Both the position numbers and the translations under genes were made by a program. Positions 13,605 through 21,411 of a stretch of 21,411 bases of DNA are shown one piece after another. Source of the DNA: a virus; IMG/VR virus record IMGVR_UViG_3300010397_000095, positions 1 to 21,411 of that record; one strand, 5' to 3'. A model generated the notes under the pieces. The model was not told the DNA's origin. It saw only the letters and a list, made by a program, of their open reading frames with translations, and did no database searches. Within the stretch, counting starts at the first letter, position 1. Each line of letters starts with the position of its first letter.

Positions 13605-14135
13605 ATGACTCAGCAAGCAGTGGTAGATTTGATGGATTTTTGTACTGAGGAGATGGCGGATCTCGGAATTGATATCGAGATATTCGACCCGAGAGGGAAC
13701 CCCATGGGGCTCATCATCAATATGAAGGGGTCGGACTCTCAGACCTATCTCGATGTTGATCGCAAGATCAAAAACCGGAACATCGAAACAGCGAAGCGCA
13801 AGCGGGATTTTACCGTAGGGATGGACCCGGAGACGACCGAAGCGAACCTCATCGAACGGATGAAGGCCTGCTTTAACTTCTGGAAGCAGAAAACTGGCGA
13901 GGATGCAGAGGGGAATCCGATCTATAAGGACACCATCAGGATAGGCGGGCAGGAGCTGCCGTCCAACAAGAACGAATTCGGCAAGCTCATCGCCCGGCGC
14001 GGTTTCTTCTTCATTCGTCAGCAGGTTCAGGAAGGGATGGATAAGACAGCCAATTTTTTGCCGAAGGTGCAGACCGCCTCTGCGCCTACGCCGAGTTCTC
14101 CTACAAATATGACCGACCCGGAGAAAAAGGAGTAA
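13605..14135 (+). CDS. tail assembly chaperone, short form (gpG-like)
   Basis: A 176-aa cytoplasmic chaperone that keeps the tape measure soluble and recruits tube protein in siphophages. The ATG at 13605 has AAAAGGAGAAGG upstream; a TTG 18 bases earlier would include that site and is rejected. Features are MTQQAVVDLMDFCTEEMADL, IDIEIFDPRGNPMGLIINMK (a beta pair typical of these chaperones) and a helical region ANLIERMKACFNFWKQKTG. The C-terminus past residue 152 is low complexity (ASAPTPSSPTNMTDPEKKE), as expected for the part after a frameshift site. Position after the tube gene and before the tape measure gene is diagnostic, as is the overlapping -1 frame ORF. Confidence 0.8.
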   Translation: MTQQAVVDLMDFCTEEMADLGIDIEIFDPRGNPMGLIINMKGSDSQTYLDVDRKIKNRNIETAKRKRDFTVGMDPETTEANLIERMKACFNFWKQKTGEDAEGNPIYKDTIRIGGQELPSNKNEFGKLIARRGFFFIRQQVQEGMDKTANFLPKVQTASAPTPSSPTNMTDPEKKE

Positions 14136-14422
14136 CCCTCCGGGAAGAGCTGGAGGCGGTAGAGCAACGCTCCGGCAAGAAGTATATGCCGGAAGAACCG
14201 GAGTTTCCGGAGGTATTTCGATACCTCTGGAACTGGTTTCTGGATCTCAGCAGAAGAAGGGGCGGAGGCTTCGGTCCCGCCCCGATAACCTGGCTGGAGT
14301 TCAACGCCTGGGCAGAGCGGACTAAGAGCGACCCTTCACCCTGGGAAGCAGCAGTTATCATGCGGCTGGATGATGTGTATCTGAAGAGCACATCGGATAA
14401 GAGTGACAAACCTTCCACTTGA
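13605..14422 (+). CDS. tail assembly chaperone, frameshifted long form (gpGT-like)
   Basis: A -1 shift at T TTT TTG (14054-14060) would join residues 1-152 of the short form to 120 residues encoded in the -1 frame, giving about 272 aa and ending at 14422. The -1 frame is open only from 14045, just upstream of the slip site. Past it reads protein-like sequence: YAEFSYKYDRPGEKGVTLRE, FRYLWNWFLDLSRRRGGG, FGPAPITWLEFNAWAER and VIMRLDDVYL. No plausible start codon with a ribosome-binding site lies before this stretch. G/GT frameshifting is conserved in siphophages including lambda. In the long form the T domain binds the tape measure. The exact slip codon is inferred. Confidence 0.75.
14054..14060 (+). 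promoter_or_regulatory. -1 programmed frameshift heptamer T TTT TTG
   Basis: In the chaperone frame the codons read TTT TTG preceded by T, a canonical X XXY YYZ slippery heptamer. A -1 slip leads straight into the only open -1 frame. A second, poorer candidate (G AAA AAG at 14123-14129) lies close to the zero-frame stop. Confidence 0.72.
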
Positions 14423-14443
14423 TAGATCTTCAGCGAGGATGTC

Positions 14444-17400
14444 ATGAACAACGGCAACGGTACAATTACATTAACGCTTGCAGTCGACGGACAGGGGAAT
14501 GTAACCGGTGCGGTCAATGACGTCTCACAATCCGTCGGCAGAATGGCGAGTGAAACCAGATCGGCAAGCGGACGTATGGCTTCGGATATGGACAATATCG
14601 GATCATCTTTCGGGCGAATGGTTGCCGCATTCACTACCGGAAATCTGATAACTTCTGCCATCGAGAAAACCATTGAACTGCTGCAGCGGCTAAAAGGAAA
14701 AGTCGAGGACTCCGCCCGCTATGCGGCGCATGTGGACACTCTCGGCGTTGCCATGCACGCAGTCGGCAACAACGCCGGGTATACGTCCGCGCAAATGGAC
14801 GAATACGAAAAATCTGTTAAACGGATGGGCATTACCACCGAAGCGGCCCGACAGACACTTACCCAGACCGCCGGCGCCGAGATGGATGTGACCAAAGCTG
14901 CCCAGCTTGCCAGGGTTGCCCAGGATGCAGGCGTGATTGGCACTATCAACTCGTCTGAAGCATATATGCGGATGGTGCAGGGGATCAGGTCCGGCGAGAC
15001 TGAAATCCTTAAAACCATCGGCATCAATGTCAGTTTCGAACGTTCCTACCAAAAGCTGGCCGACTCGCTCGGCGTTAGTACCACTGCCCTTTCTGAACAT
15101 CAAAAGGTTCAGGCCCGGCAAAATGCCGTCCTCGAGTACGGCATAAATATTTCCGGTGTCTATGAAGCTTCAATGACAAGTACCGGGAAAATGATCACCT
15201 CCATGTCCCGCTACTATGACGAACTGAAACTGAAATTTGGCGAATCTTTCGCTCCTTCCCTGGGAATCCTTATCGACAACACAACTCACAGGCTGAAGGA
15301 GCTGCTTCATTGGGCCGAGGAGAACAAGGGGGCGATTGCCGAGTTTGCCAAGAACATGGCAACTATCGTTAACGCCGGGGTCAATACCATAGCTCACCCG
15401 ATCGATACCCTGGGGAAAGTCCTTATATCCCCTTTTGTCGGCGGTGAAGAGGATATTGCTGAGGAGAACCGGCAGGCCGAAGTCGAGAAGAAGTATAACG
15501 AGATGATGGCCAAAAAAACTGAAGCCGATCGTATGAAGAAAATGGCTGAAGCACGGCGGATCAGGGACAAAGCCGAGGCCGACGCCTTGTCTGCCAAGGC
15601 CGCGGAAGCCGAGATCAACCAGTACAACCAGTTCGTAGTGGCCTTTAATGACAAGATCCGTGCTATTGAGGCGGGTGATACCACATTGAGCGCCCATGAG
15701 CGAGAGATCCAGAAGGTCCGTGGGGAATATGAAAAGCTGATCGAGCAATACCCGAAAGAGCGGTCTGAGCTGGAAGCGTTGGAGCGCTACCATGTCCAGG
15801 AAACGCGCAAGAGGCAGGAGCAGGCGGACGCCATTAAAGCAACGTCTGACGAATTCAAGGCGCTGTGGCAAGTCTGGGAGCATACACCAGCGGAGGGGCC
15901 GCTGGTCATCGGCCGGACCGGCGAGGAGATGAAAGCGGAGCTTGACCTTTCCAGGCTGAGTCTAGAGATGAAACTCTCCGAGATCGATGCTCAGGAGAAA
16001 TTTTACCAGATAACTACCGGCCAAGCGGCACAAGAGAGAACGTCCATCCTGGCCCAGCAGCTCCAGCTCGAAACCGATATTTACAACAAGATCACTGAAG
16101 AGGGAGCGGTTGGGGATCTTGCCCGGCAGCAGCAGTTGCAGAGGATAGTTCAGATTAACGAGAAGCTCCTGGAACAACAGAAGATCTTAAACGACTCCAC
16201 CGCCATAGGTGGCGCTACTTCAGCCCTTCAGGAATACGCTCGGGCGGCTGCCGATATCGGCAGTCAGACGAAAAATCTTGTGGCGGACATGTTCAAGGGG
16301 ATGGAGGATGCCCTAGTTTCCTTTGCCCGCAACGGAAAGTTCGAATTCAGGGCGCTGGCCGACAGCATCATCAATGACATGCTCAGGATAGCCATCAAGC
16401 AGCAGATTACCGGGCCGTTATCTAACGTCAACTATGCAGAACTGATAGGCCGTGGCGGGAGCATGCTGAGGGGGTTATTTGGAGGCTCTGGCAGTACTCC
16501 AGCGGTAGAGGATAATGGGTTGGACACCGGTAATGGGGTTACTGGGGGTTCCTCTGTAGTAGCTGCTGGTGGTGGGGGTGGTGGCTCAGGGTCAAACTGG
16601 ACTTCTTACCTCGGGGGGTTAGGGGGCGGGGTAGGCATAGCGGCTACTGTACTCTATAAAATGGGCCAATCTTACTTTGGTTCTGGTGGGACTTGGAATA
16701 AGCATGATAGTGAGCAAAAGTATACCATGGGAGGGTTCAATTCGATTGGTGCCGGGGTTCCCATGCTTCTTGACTATTTCACCAAAGGTGGGCTGATGGG
16801 GACGGCCTGGAAAACTACTGGAGCAGGGGTGGAGTTGGGCCTTAATAATGGGCAGTTGAGTGCTCAGCAGTACCTGGATCAAAATCGGAAAAAGAGCTGG
16901 TGGCGAGGCACTGAAACTGCCCCCACGGCTTACACTGATCTTGATTCTCAGTGGTCTGATTTTGTGGCTCGTCAGTATGAGGGTATTCGTAATGCTATCA
17001 AGAACCAGGGTAGCACCATCGGCATGACCATCACGGATGAGATGTTGGATGCCGTGAATGTCGAGAAGATCAAGATTGATATGCACGGCAAATCTGCCGA
17101 GGAGCAGCAGAAGGCGATTGAGGCTGGCTTCCGAGACCTCAATAATCAGATGATTGAGAAAGCCAATCCTGCCATCGTCAATATGGAGCGGCTAGGGGAA
17201 GATGCCGTCGCCGCCATGGAGCGGTTGACCAATCTCAAGCTGACCAATAACGCCCTGCAGATGCAGATTCTGGAAGCGCAGAACCTGCAGAAAACATCTG
17301 AATACATGGGGCTGGTCAATGTCCAGCGTGAGCACGAACTGGTGGGGCTGGACGCCTCCACTCAGGCGCTGCAGAGATATCTCTGGGCGCTGCAGGATCA

Positions 17401-18598
17401 GAAAAAAGCCGTGGAGGATATCTACAATGCCGCCGGCGGCAAGGAGAACCTGCTGATCCGCTCCCTCCGCGCTACCGGCAACGATGCCGAGGCGAGCCTG
17501 CGCGAGCTGATGGCGAACCACTATAAGGAGCGCCGGGACGCGGAGCAATCCGGTCTGGTGGATCTTGCCGAGCTGGACAAGGTCCAGACCCTGGAGCGGA
17601 ACAAGCTCATCAGCGATATCCAGACCCAAGCCAACAATAATATGCTGGCGGCCCAGCAAAACTACGCCGATCAGATGACCAGCATTGCACGGGAGATGGA
17701 GAACAGTGTCAAGATCAGTGCCCTGAATATGATCAAGGAACTCCGAACCGGCCCTCTCTCCGGGCTCTCTCCTGAGGCCGCCTACCGCCAGGCGCAGGGG
17801 CTCTTTGCCACTTCCAGTAATGCCAGCGATATAAAGATGTTCGTGGAAGCTTCCCGCGCCTACAACGGCAGCGGCCCCGGCTTCCAGTCGGATCTTCAGG
17901 CGGCCCTCAACAAGCTTGGTGCCCTTGCGGGGATCGGCGACAACCCAACTCTTGATCTGGCCCAAAAGCAGCTCGACCAGCTGGAGATGATCCGGCAGAG
18001 CACTGAGAATACAACCTCTGCGGTAATGTCCCTGGCAGCTATGAAGGATGCCCAGCAGGCCGCCGCTGTCGCTGCAGCGCTTCCTTCCGTAGCTGCGGCA
18101 GTAACATCTACCCAGGCAGCTACTACGGCAACGGCTGCTGCTGCGGTGGATTATGATGCGGCCATGGCAGCCAAGGCGGGCGGGATTGCTCAGTCTGTCA
18201 TGAATTATGCTGTCGGCCTCACTTCTACTTCAGACTCCCGTTGGGATCTCACCAAAGACGGCATTATTAACATCGGCGATGCGGTGGTCTGGCAACAAAT
18301 CGCTTCCGGAGCCCGCAAATGGTCGAGCCTGGGGCTGCCGGCATTCGCCATGGGTGGAGATTTTAACGGCGGTTTAAGGATTGTCGGCGAATTTGGCCCT
18401 GAACTCGAAGCTACCGGCCGGTCACGTATTTTCAATGCCGATCAGACCCGCAACATTTTGTCGAGTGGCTCTGCCGACAACCGCGAGATGGTGGATGAAC
18501 TTAAAGCGATCAAGTCTGAGCTTGCCGACGTTAAACGCCAGCTCGTTGCAAAGCTGACTGATATCGAATCCCCCTTGCGCAGGGTTGTGAACAAGTGA
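14444..18598 (+). CDS. tail tape measure protein with dockerin-like calcium loop
   Basis: A 1384-aa protein that sets tail length and is ejected during DNA entry. At the known rate of about 0.15 nm per residue, the tail would be near 200 nm. GAGGATGTC precedes the ATG. The N-terminal 330 residues resemble siphophage tape measures (LITSAIEKTIELLQRLKG, LGVSTTALSEHQKV). Coiled-coil-like charged helices span about residues 345-450. A Gly-rich hydrophobic stretch follows at about 682-735 (AAGGGGGGSGSNW). The C-terminus has FAMGGDFNGGLRIVGEFGPE, the usual tape-measure end motif. Residues 1268-1279 (DLTKDGIINIGD) match a dockerin/EF-hand calcium loop. Codon use and base composition change at about 16.49-17.0 kb. 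The stop overlaps the next GTG start. Confidence 0.85.
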   Translation: MNNGNGTITLTLAVDGQGNVTGAVNDVSQSVGRMASETRSASGRMASDMDNIGSSFGRMVAAFTTGNLITSAIEKTIELLQRLKGKVEDSARYAAHVDTLGVAMHAVGNNAGYTSAQMDEYEKSVKRMGITTEAARQTLTQTAGAEMDVTKAAQLARVAQDAGVIGTINSSEAYMRMVQGIRSGETEILKTIGINVSFERSYQKLADSLGVSTTALSEHQKVQARQNAVLEYGINISGVYEASMTSTGKMITSMSRYYDELKLKFGESFAPSLGILIDNTTHRLKELLHWAEENKGAIAEFAKNMATIVNAGVNTIAHPIDTLGKVLISPFVGGEEDIAEENRQAEVEKKYNEMMAKKTEADRMKKMAEARRIRDKAEADALSAKAAEAEINQYNQFVVAFNDKIRAIEAGDTTLSAHEREIQKVRGEYEKLIEQYPKERSELEALERYHVQETRKRQEQADAIKATSDEFKALWQVWEHTPAEGPLVIGRTGEEMKAELDLSRLSLEMKLSEIDAQEKFYQITTGQAAQERTSILAQQLQLETDIYNKITEEGAVGDLARQQQLQRIVQINEKLLEQQKILNDSTAIGGATSALQEYARAAADIGSQTKNLVADMFKGMEDALVSFARNGKFEFRALADSIINDMLRIAIKQQITGPLSNVNYAELIGRGGSMLRGLFGGSGSTPAVEDNGLDTGNGVTGGSSVVAAGGGGGGSGSNWTSYLGGLGGGVGIAATVLYKMGQSYFGSGGTWNKHDSEQKYTMGGFNSIGAGVPMLLDYFTKGGLMGTAWKTTGAGVELGLNNGQLSAQQYLDQNRKKSWWRGTETAPTAYTDLDSQWSDFVARQYEGIRNAIKNQGSTIGMTITDEMLDAVNVEKIKIDMHGKSAEEQQKAIEAGFRDLNNQMIEKANPAIVNMERLGEDAVAAMERLTNLKLTNNALQMQILEAQNLQKTSEYMGLVNVQREHELVGLDASTQALQRYLWALQDQKKAVEDIYNAAGGKENLLIRSLRATGNDAEASLRELMANHYKERRDAEQSGLVDLAELDKVQTLERNKLISDIQTQANNNMLAAQQNYADQMTSIAREMENSVKISALNMIKELRTGPLSGLSPEAAYRQAQGLFATSSNASDIKMFVEASRAYNGSGPGFQSDLQAALNKLGALAGIGDNPTLDLAQKQLDQLEMIRQSTENTTSAVMSLAAMKDAQQAAAVAAALPSVAAAVTSTQAATTATAAAAVDYDAAMAAKAGGIAQSVMNYAVGLTSTSDSRWDLTKDGIINIGDAVVWQQIASGARKWSSLGLPAFAMGGDFNGGLRIVGEFGPELEATGRSRIFNADQTRNILSSGSADNREMVDELKAIKSELADVKRQLVAKLTDIESPLRRVVNK

Positions 18599-20334
18599 GC
18601 TGTGAATACGCATATGCCCTGGAGATAAATGCTCACACTGGTTTCGAGCTGACAACTCTGTATATCTCTACTTCTCCGGCGCTGGTCACCGGTCCTGCCG
18701 ATACTCCCCCGTCAACCGCTTTCCTTCCCCTCCTGATCCAGCCGGGCAACTATTCCATCAGCTGCTTCCAGGGTGGCAAAACCTACGGCAAGGCCTCCAT
18801 GGGTTTCGGCGAGATCATCCTGGAGAACCGGGTGCCGGAAGGCGAAACCGTCGGCGTACTCGATTATATACTTAATTGGGCGTTCGACGGTCGTGAAGCG
18901 GTTCTGCGGCGCAGTAAGGATATCACCGCCCCCTATCCGTCCGGATGGCGTACCGTCTGGACCGGCACACTGGATCAGCCCCTGCCGAAAATAGACGGCT
19001 ACAACTCCGGCACCATGACTATCCCTTGGCGCGACCGGATGGTAGAGCTGCAGGTACCACTGCCGCTGGCCGTATTCAAGGGGGACAATGATCTCCCGAA
19101 CGGGACTGAAGGCACGGCAGACGATCTCAAAAACAAGCTGAAGCCGCTGATATTGGGACAGGTTTTAGAGGCCGGCATGGTCTGCGTGAACACAGCAAAA
19201 CAGATCTGGGCGGCTGCCCCTCCAATCGGCGGCATGCTGGATCTGGTTGAAGATTTCGACGCGCTGCCCGATGTCGACGCCGTGACCGATTTCTTCGGGG
19301 TGATCATGGCCGGTTCCGCCGGGGAAGATTTGATCGAGGATTTCGACGCATTGCCTGATGTCGATGCGGTCAACGAGTTTTTCGGAGTGCGGCGCAGCGG
19401 CATAGCGAATGCGACCGTCCGGATCGCGGGTGGGGTAATCCCGCAGGAAGCGGAATATGCCGATGTGGACGACATGATTGCCAATGCCCCCACTCCCGGT
19501 TATTGCCGGATTTTGAGAACGCATGGCTATGCGCGTTTTGATGATCTCCCGGTCGGACCGGTGACGGTCAGCTGTACCGATGCCAGCGGCGCCCGGCATA
19601 CCATCGGCAGCCTGGTGCGGAGTTCCTTGCGCGATTACATGCGCTGGCCGATCACCAGGCTGAACTCGGCAGACCTGCTCACCCTGGAAACCAATTGCAC
19701 GCTGCCCATGGGTGTTTGGATCAAGGATTCATCCTGGAACGTCGATCAACTGCTCGACTATTTCTGCCAATCGTATGGTGTCTGCTATTTCTTCGATGAG
19801 CTCGGAATATTCCGGATCTTCCAGGTGACCGATCCGGCCCTGCAGCCTGTCGATTTCACCCTAACCCAGCTTCAGATCAAGTCGATCACAAGGGTCAGTA
19901 ACGAGGGTGTCCCGGCTAAAGCCGTCCGACTCCGGCAACAACGCAACTGGACCGTGCAAACTTCCGGCTTGGTCGGCGGAGTATCCGCAGTGGACCGGGC
20001 CTTTCTTGCCACCGAATGGAGGGAGGCTCTTTCGAATAACAGTGTCACCGCCGGTAAACATTTATTGGCTCAGACGCTCCAATTCGATACCGCCTTCGCC
20101 GTGGATGCCCAAGTGGAAGCAGATCGAAAGAAAGACCTCTATAGCGTTCGAAGGGATTTTTATGAAATAGACCTCGATCATAATGAGATCGATTTTACAA
20201 CGCTTCGGATGGGGATGGCCGGCAATATCGAGTTTGCCGGTCGGCTTGAGTGTGGGCTGTGGAAGAAGATGCTCATGACCGGTCTATCAGCTGATATTAG
20301 GAACAAAAAAATTACACCGATTGTATGGGGGTAG
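18595..20334 (+). CDS. tail hub/tip-type protein with internal duplication
   Basis: A 579-aa protein starting at a GTG that overlaps the tape measure stop (GTGA). It belongs to a phage family encoded between tape measure and fibre. The N-terminal part has YTGTLDQP-type strands (VWTGTLDQPLPKIDGYNSGT) and TIPWRDRMVELQVPLPL. Later come NAPTPGYCRILRTHGYARFD with VTVSCTDASGARHTIG, then NVDQLLDYFCQSYGVCYFFD, a strand-helix pattern found in hub or baseplate proteins. Residues from 219 and 248 (29 residues apart) repeat EDFDALPDVDAV..FFGV. It seems to replace the several separate lambda tip proteins. The exact family name is not certain, and its role as hub is inferred from position and size. Confidence 0.65.
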   Translation: MSCEYAYALEINAHTGFELTTLYISTSPALVTGPADTPPSTAFLPLLIQPGNYSISCFQGGKTYGKASMGFGEIILENRVPEGETVGVLDYILNWAFDGREAVLRRSKDITAPYPSGWRTVWTGTLDQPLPKIDGYNSGTMTIPWRDRMVELQVPLPLAVFKGDNDLPNGTEGTADDLKNKLKPLILGQVLEAGMVCVNTAKQIWAAAPPIGGMLDLVEDFDALPDVDAVTDFFGVIMAGSAGEDLIEDFDALPDVDAVNEFFGVRRSGIANATVRIAGGVIPQEAEYADVDDMIANAPTPGYCRILRTHGYARFDDLPVGPVTVSCTDASGARHTIGSLVRSSLRDYMRWPITRLNSADLLTLETNCTLPMGVWIKDSSWNVDQLLDYFCQSYGVCYFFDELGIFRIFQVTDPALQPVDFTLTQLQIKSITRVSNEGVPAKAVRLRQQRNWTVQTSGLVGGVSAVDRAFLATEWREALSNNSVTAGKHLLAQTLQFDTAFAVDAQVEADRKKDLYSVRRDFYEIDLDHNEIDFTTLRMGMAGNIEFAGRLECGLWKKMLMTGLSADIRNKKITPIVWG

Positions 20335-20337
20335 AAG

Positions 20338-21186
20338 ATGAGCCAGAACGATTATAATCAGACCCGTGAAGAGGCTATGAGCGGTGAAGCTTTACGAGCG
20401 GCATTTAACTTAGCTGATCAGGCGCTCGCGTCGAACAACATCGGGGCAGCCGCGCCGGCGACTACATATCCGGGCATGTGGTGGCCGGACACGACTAGCG
20501 GCTGGATGAAACAACGCAATGCTGCAAACTCGGCATGGGTCAATATATTCCTGTTGGCAGTCGGTCCCGCCCAGTTGGACAGTAACGGCAATTTAGCTGT
20601 AACGGCAACTGCCAACAGCGCGGGGTCTCATAAAATGTTTAAATCTTGTACCGGGACCGCAGCAGTTATCGAAAACGGTCATGCGACAACGCCCAATGGA
20701 TCCGATATTACTTTCAGTGGGTGTGTCCCAAATAACACCACTCAGTATTTCCTTCGTGGCAACGATACGTCGACCAGCCGGTTTTTCATTTATTCCAATG
20801 GAAATATGCAAAATGCGAATAATTCCTACGGGGCCATCTCTGATGTGAAGCTGAAACAGGATATTGTTGATGCGGACTCACAGTGGAACGATGTTAAGGC
20901 GTTCCGGTTCCGTAAATACCACCTCAAATCAGATCCGGCCGGGCCTCTTTTGCTAGGGGTTATTGCCCAGGAGCTCGAACAAGTCTCGCCGGGCTTGATC
21001 GATGAGACGCCCGATTTCCAGGAGCGAATAATCGTTGGAGACGATGGTGAGGAATATGTAGAACGAATTGAGTTGGGGACCACTACTAAATCCGTAAAAT
21101 ACAGCGTACTGTATCTGAAGGCTGTGAAGGCGCTGCAGGAAGCCATGGCGCGGATTGAAGCGCTTGAGGCGAGAGTAGGCGTGTAA
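20338..21186 (+). CDS. tail fibre/tip protein with C-terminal S74 self-cleaving chaperone domain
   Basis: A 282-aa receptor-binding-type protein. The N-terminus has TTYPGMWWPDTTSGWMKQRN and AANSAWVNIF, typical of the head-proximal part of tail fibres. The middle is a beta-rich region with TNGS-like turns. The C-terminus is an intramolecular chaperone of the S74 (endosialidase) type: ISDVKLKQDIVDADSQWNDV carries the Ser168-Asp169 site where self-cleavage should occur. FRFRKYHL, LLLGVIAQELEQVSPGLI and KSVKYSVLYLKAVKALQEAM follow in family order and end in a coiled coil. The domain trimerises the fibre and is then released. GGGGGTAGAAG precedes the ATG. It is the last phage gene before the boundary. 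Confidence 0.85.
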   Translation: MSQNDYNQTREEAMSGEALRAAFNLADQALASNNIGAAAPATTYPGMWWPDTTSGWMKQRNAANSAWVNIFLLAVGPAQLDSNGNLAVTATANSAGSHKMFKSCTGTAAVIENGHATTPNGSDITFSGCVPNNTTQYFLRGNDTSTSRFFIYSNGNMQNANNSYGAISDVKLKQDIVDADSQWNDVKAFRFRKYHLKSDPAGPLLLGVIAQELEQVSPGLIDETPDFQERIIVGDDGEEYVERIELGTTTKSVKYSVLYLKAVKALQEAMARIEALEARVGV

Positions 21187-21187
21187 A

Positions 21188-21232
21188 TCAGTCTTTGATC
21201 CGGTCAAGATAATCCGCCCAGGCCTGCATCAT
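21188..21232 (-). pseudogene. 3' remnant of a P4-type tyrosine integrase gene
   Basis: On the minus strand, MMQAWADYLDRIKD followed by TGA closely matches the C-terminal end of P4-type integrases (usual RRpMMQaWADYL). Only 14 codons are recognisable; the frame upstream toward the tRNA (YRLILLS) does not continue the family pattern and soon meets the tRNA terminator. It lies where an integrase gene would adjoin a tRNA target. It is probably a deletion or recombination scar at a prophage or island boundary. It is short, so a chance match cannot be excluded. Confidence 0.55.
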
Positions 21233-21240
21233 AGAAAGAA

Positions 21241-21260
21241 GTATGAGGCGGTATGAGGCA
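21241..21260. repeat. 10-bp tandem direct repeat near prophage boundary
   Basis: GTATGAGGCG is followed at once by GTATGAGGCA (nine of ten bases identical). It lies between the integrase remnant and the tRNA terminator. Short direct repeats beside attachment sites can be recombinase or excisionase binding sites; here that is a guess from location. Confidence 0.5.
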
Positions 21261-21266
21261 TGCAAT

Positions 21267-21301
21267 AAAAAAAGGGCTTACGGAAAATCCGTAAACCCTT
21301 T
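21267..21301 (-). terminator. intrinsic terminator of the tRNA-Pro gene
   Basis: On the minus strand AAAGGG-TTTACGGA and TCCGTAA-GCCCTTT form a stem of about 13 pairs with one mismatch around a three-base loop, and end in seven T. It starts seven bases after the CCA end of the tRNA, so it terminates that transcript. Confidence 0.75.
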
Positions 21302-21307
21302 ATTTAA

Positions 21308-21384
21308 TGGTCGGTGCGACAAGATTCGAACTTGCGACCACTAGACCCCCAGTCTAGTGCGCTACCAGGCTGCGCTACGCACCG
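21308..21384 (-). tRNA. tRNA-Pro (anticodon GGG)
   Basis: On the minus strand the sequence begins CGGTGCGTAGCGCAGCCTGG and folds as a complete tRNA. The acceptor stem is CGGTGCG with CGCACCG, the discriminator is A, and CCA is encoded. The anticodon stem CTAGA/TCTAG encloses CTGGGGG with anticodon GGG. The T arm is GCAAGTTCGAATCTTGT-like. The 3' end faces the prophage, the usual arrangement for a tRNA-targeting integrative element. Confidence 0.93.
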
Positions 21385-21411
21385 ATATCCTGATACCTGC
21401 TATTCTATTAA

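Noticed and set aside
14123-14129. G AAA AAG as the frameshift site
   Set aside because: Re-pairing of the P-site tRNA is poor compared with T TTT TTG at 14054-14060, and the -1 frame is already open from just before the latter.
14186-14422. separate 78-aa gene starting at ATG 14186
   Set aside because: There is no ribosome-binding site, and the open frame extends upstream exactly to the slippery heptamer; it is better explained as the frameshift extension of the chaperone.

Overview
This window is the right-hand end of a siphovirus-type prophage in what looks like a Desulfuromonadota/Geobacter-type host. The host call is an inference. It rests on the moderately high G+C, on a dispersed-repeat-like hairpin after the capsid gene, and on a cytochrome-like CXXCH protein. 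All phage genes lie on the plus strand and are tightly packed, many with 4-base ATGA or GTGA overlaps. The right edge is a host tRNA-Pro(GGG) gene on the minus strand. Beside its 3' end lie its terminator and a short 3' remnant of a P4-type tyrosine integrase, which places a prophage or island boundary at about 21.19-21.31 kb. The left end is open: the window starts inside the large terminase gene.

Layout. 1-7.57 kb, head module: large terminase C-terminus; a portal fused to a Mu gpF/SPP1 gp7-like head morphogenesis domain; a tiny ORF; an S78-type prohead protease whose 3' third doubles as a nested scaffold gene with its own start; a lambda gpD-like decoration protein; a lambda gpE-family major capsid protein with an unusual hydrophobic leader; small head or connector proteins; one exported small protein followed by a terminator; and an HK97 gp10-like tail completion protein. 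7.58-11.76 kb, an accessory cassette placed between tail completion and tail terminator genes: holin-like membrane protein, GH108 lysozyme with a signal peptide, a membrane/lipobox protein (holin/spanin candidate), then four translationally coupled genes whose products all begin with Sec-type signal peptides (a fibre-type domain protein, a collagen-like protein, an 86-aa protein with a CXXCH heme motif, and a fibre-assembly-type protein), and a DUF1353-like protein. 11.77-21.19 kb, tail module: tail terminator, tail tube protein with an inserted domain, strong terminator, tail chaperones G and G-T joined by a predicted -1 frameshift at T TTT TTG, a 1384-aa tape measure protein with a dockerin-like calcium loop, a tail hub-type protein with an internal duplication, and a tail fibre ending in an S74 self-cleaving chaperone domain. 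There is no sheath gene, so the tail should be long and non-contractile.

How it works together: terminase, portal, protease/scaffold, decoration and capsid proteins build and fill the head. The connectors and terminator protein close it. The tube protein polymerises around the tape measure with help from G/G-T, and the hub and S74 fibre form the tip. The most unusual part is the middle. Structural or fibre-type proteins, and even the major capsid protein, carry export-like leaders fixed by overlapping start codons or a strong ribosome-binding site, and a possible phage-encoded mini-cytochrome sits among them. No gene-free stretch exceeds 300 bases.
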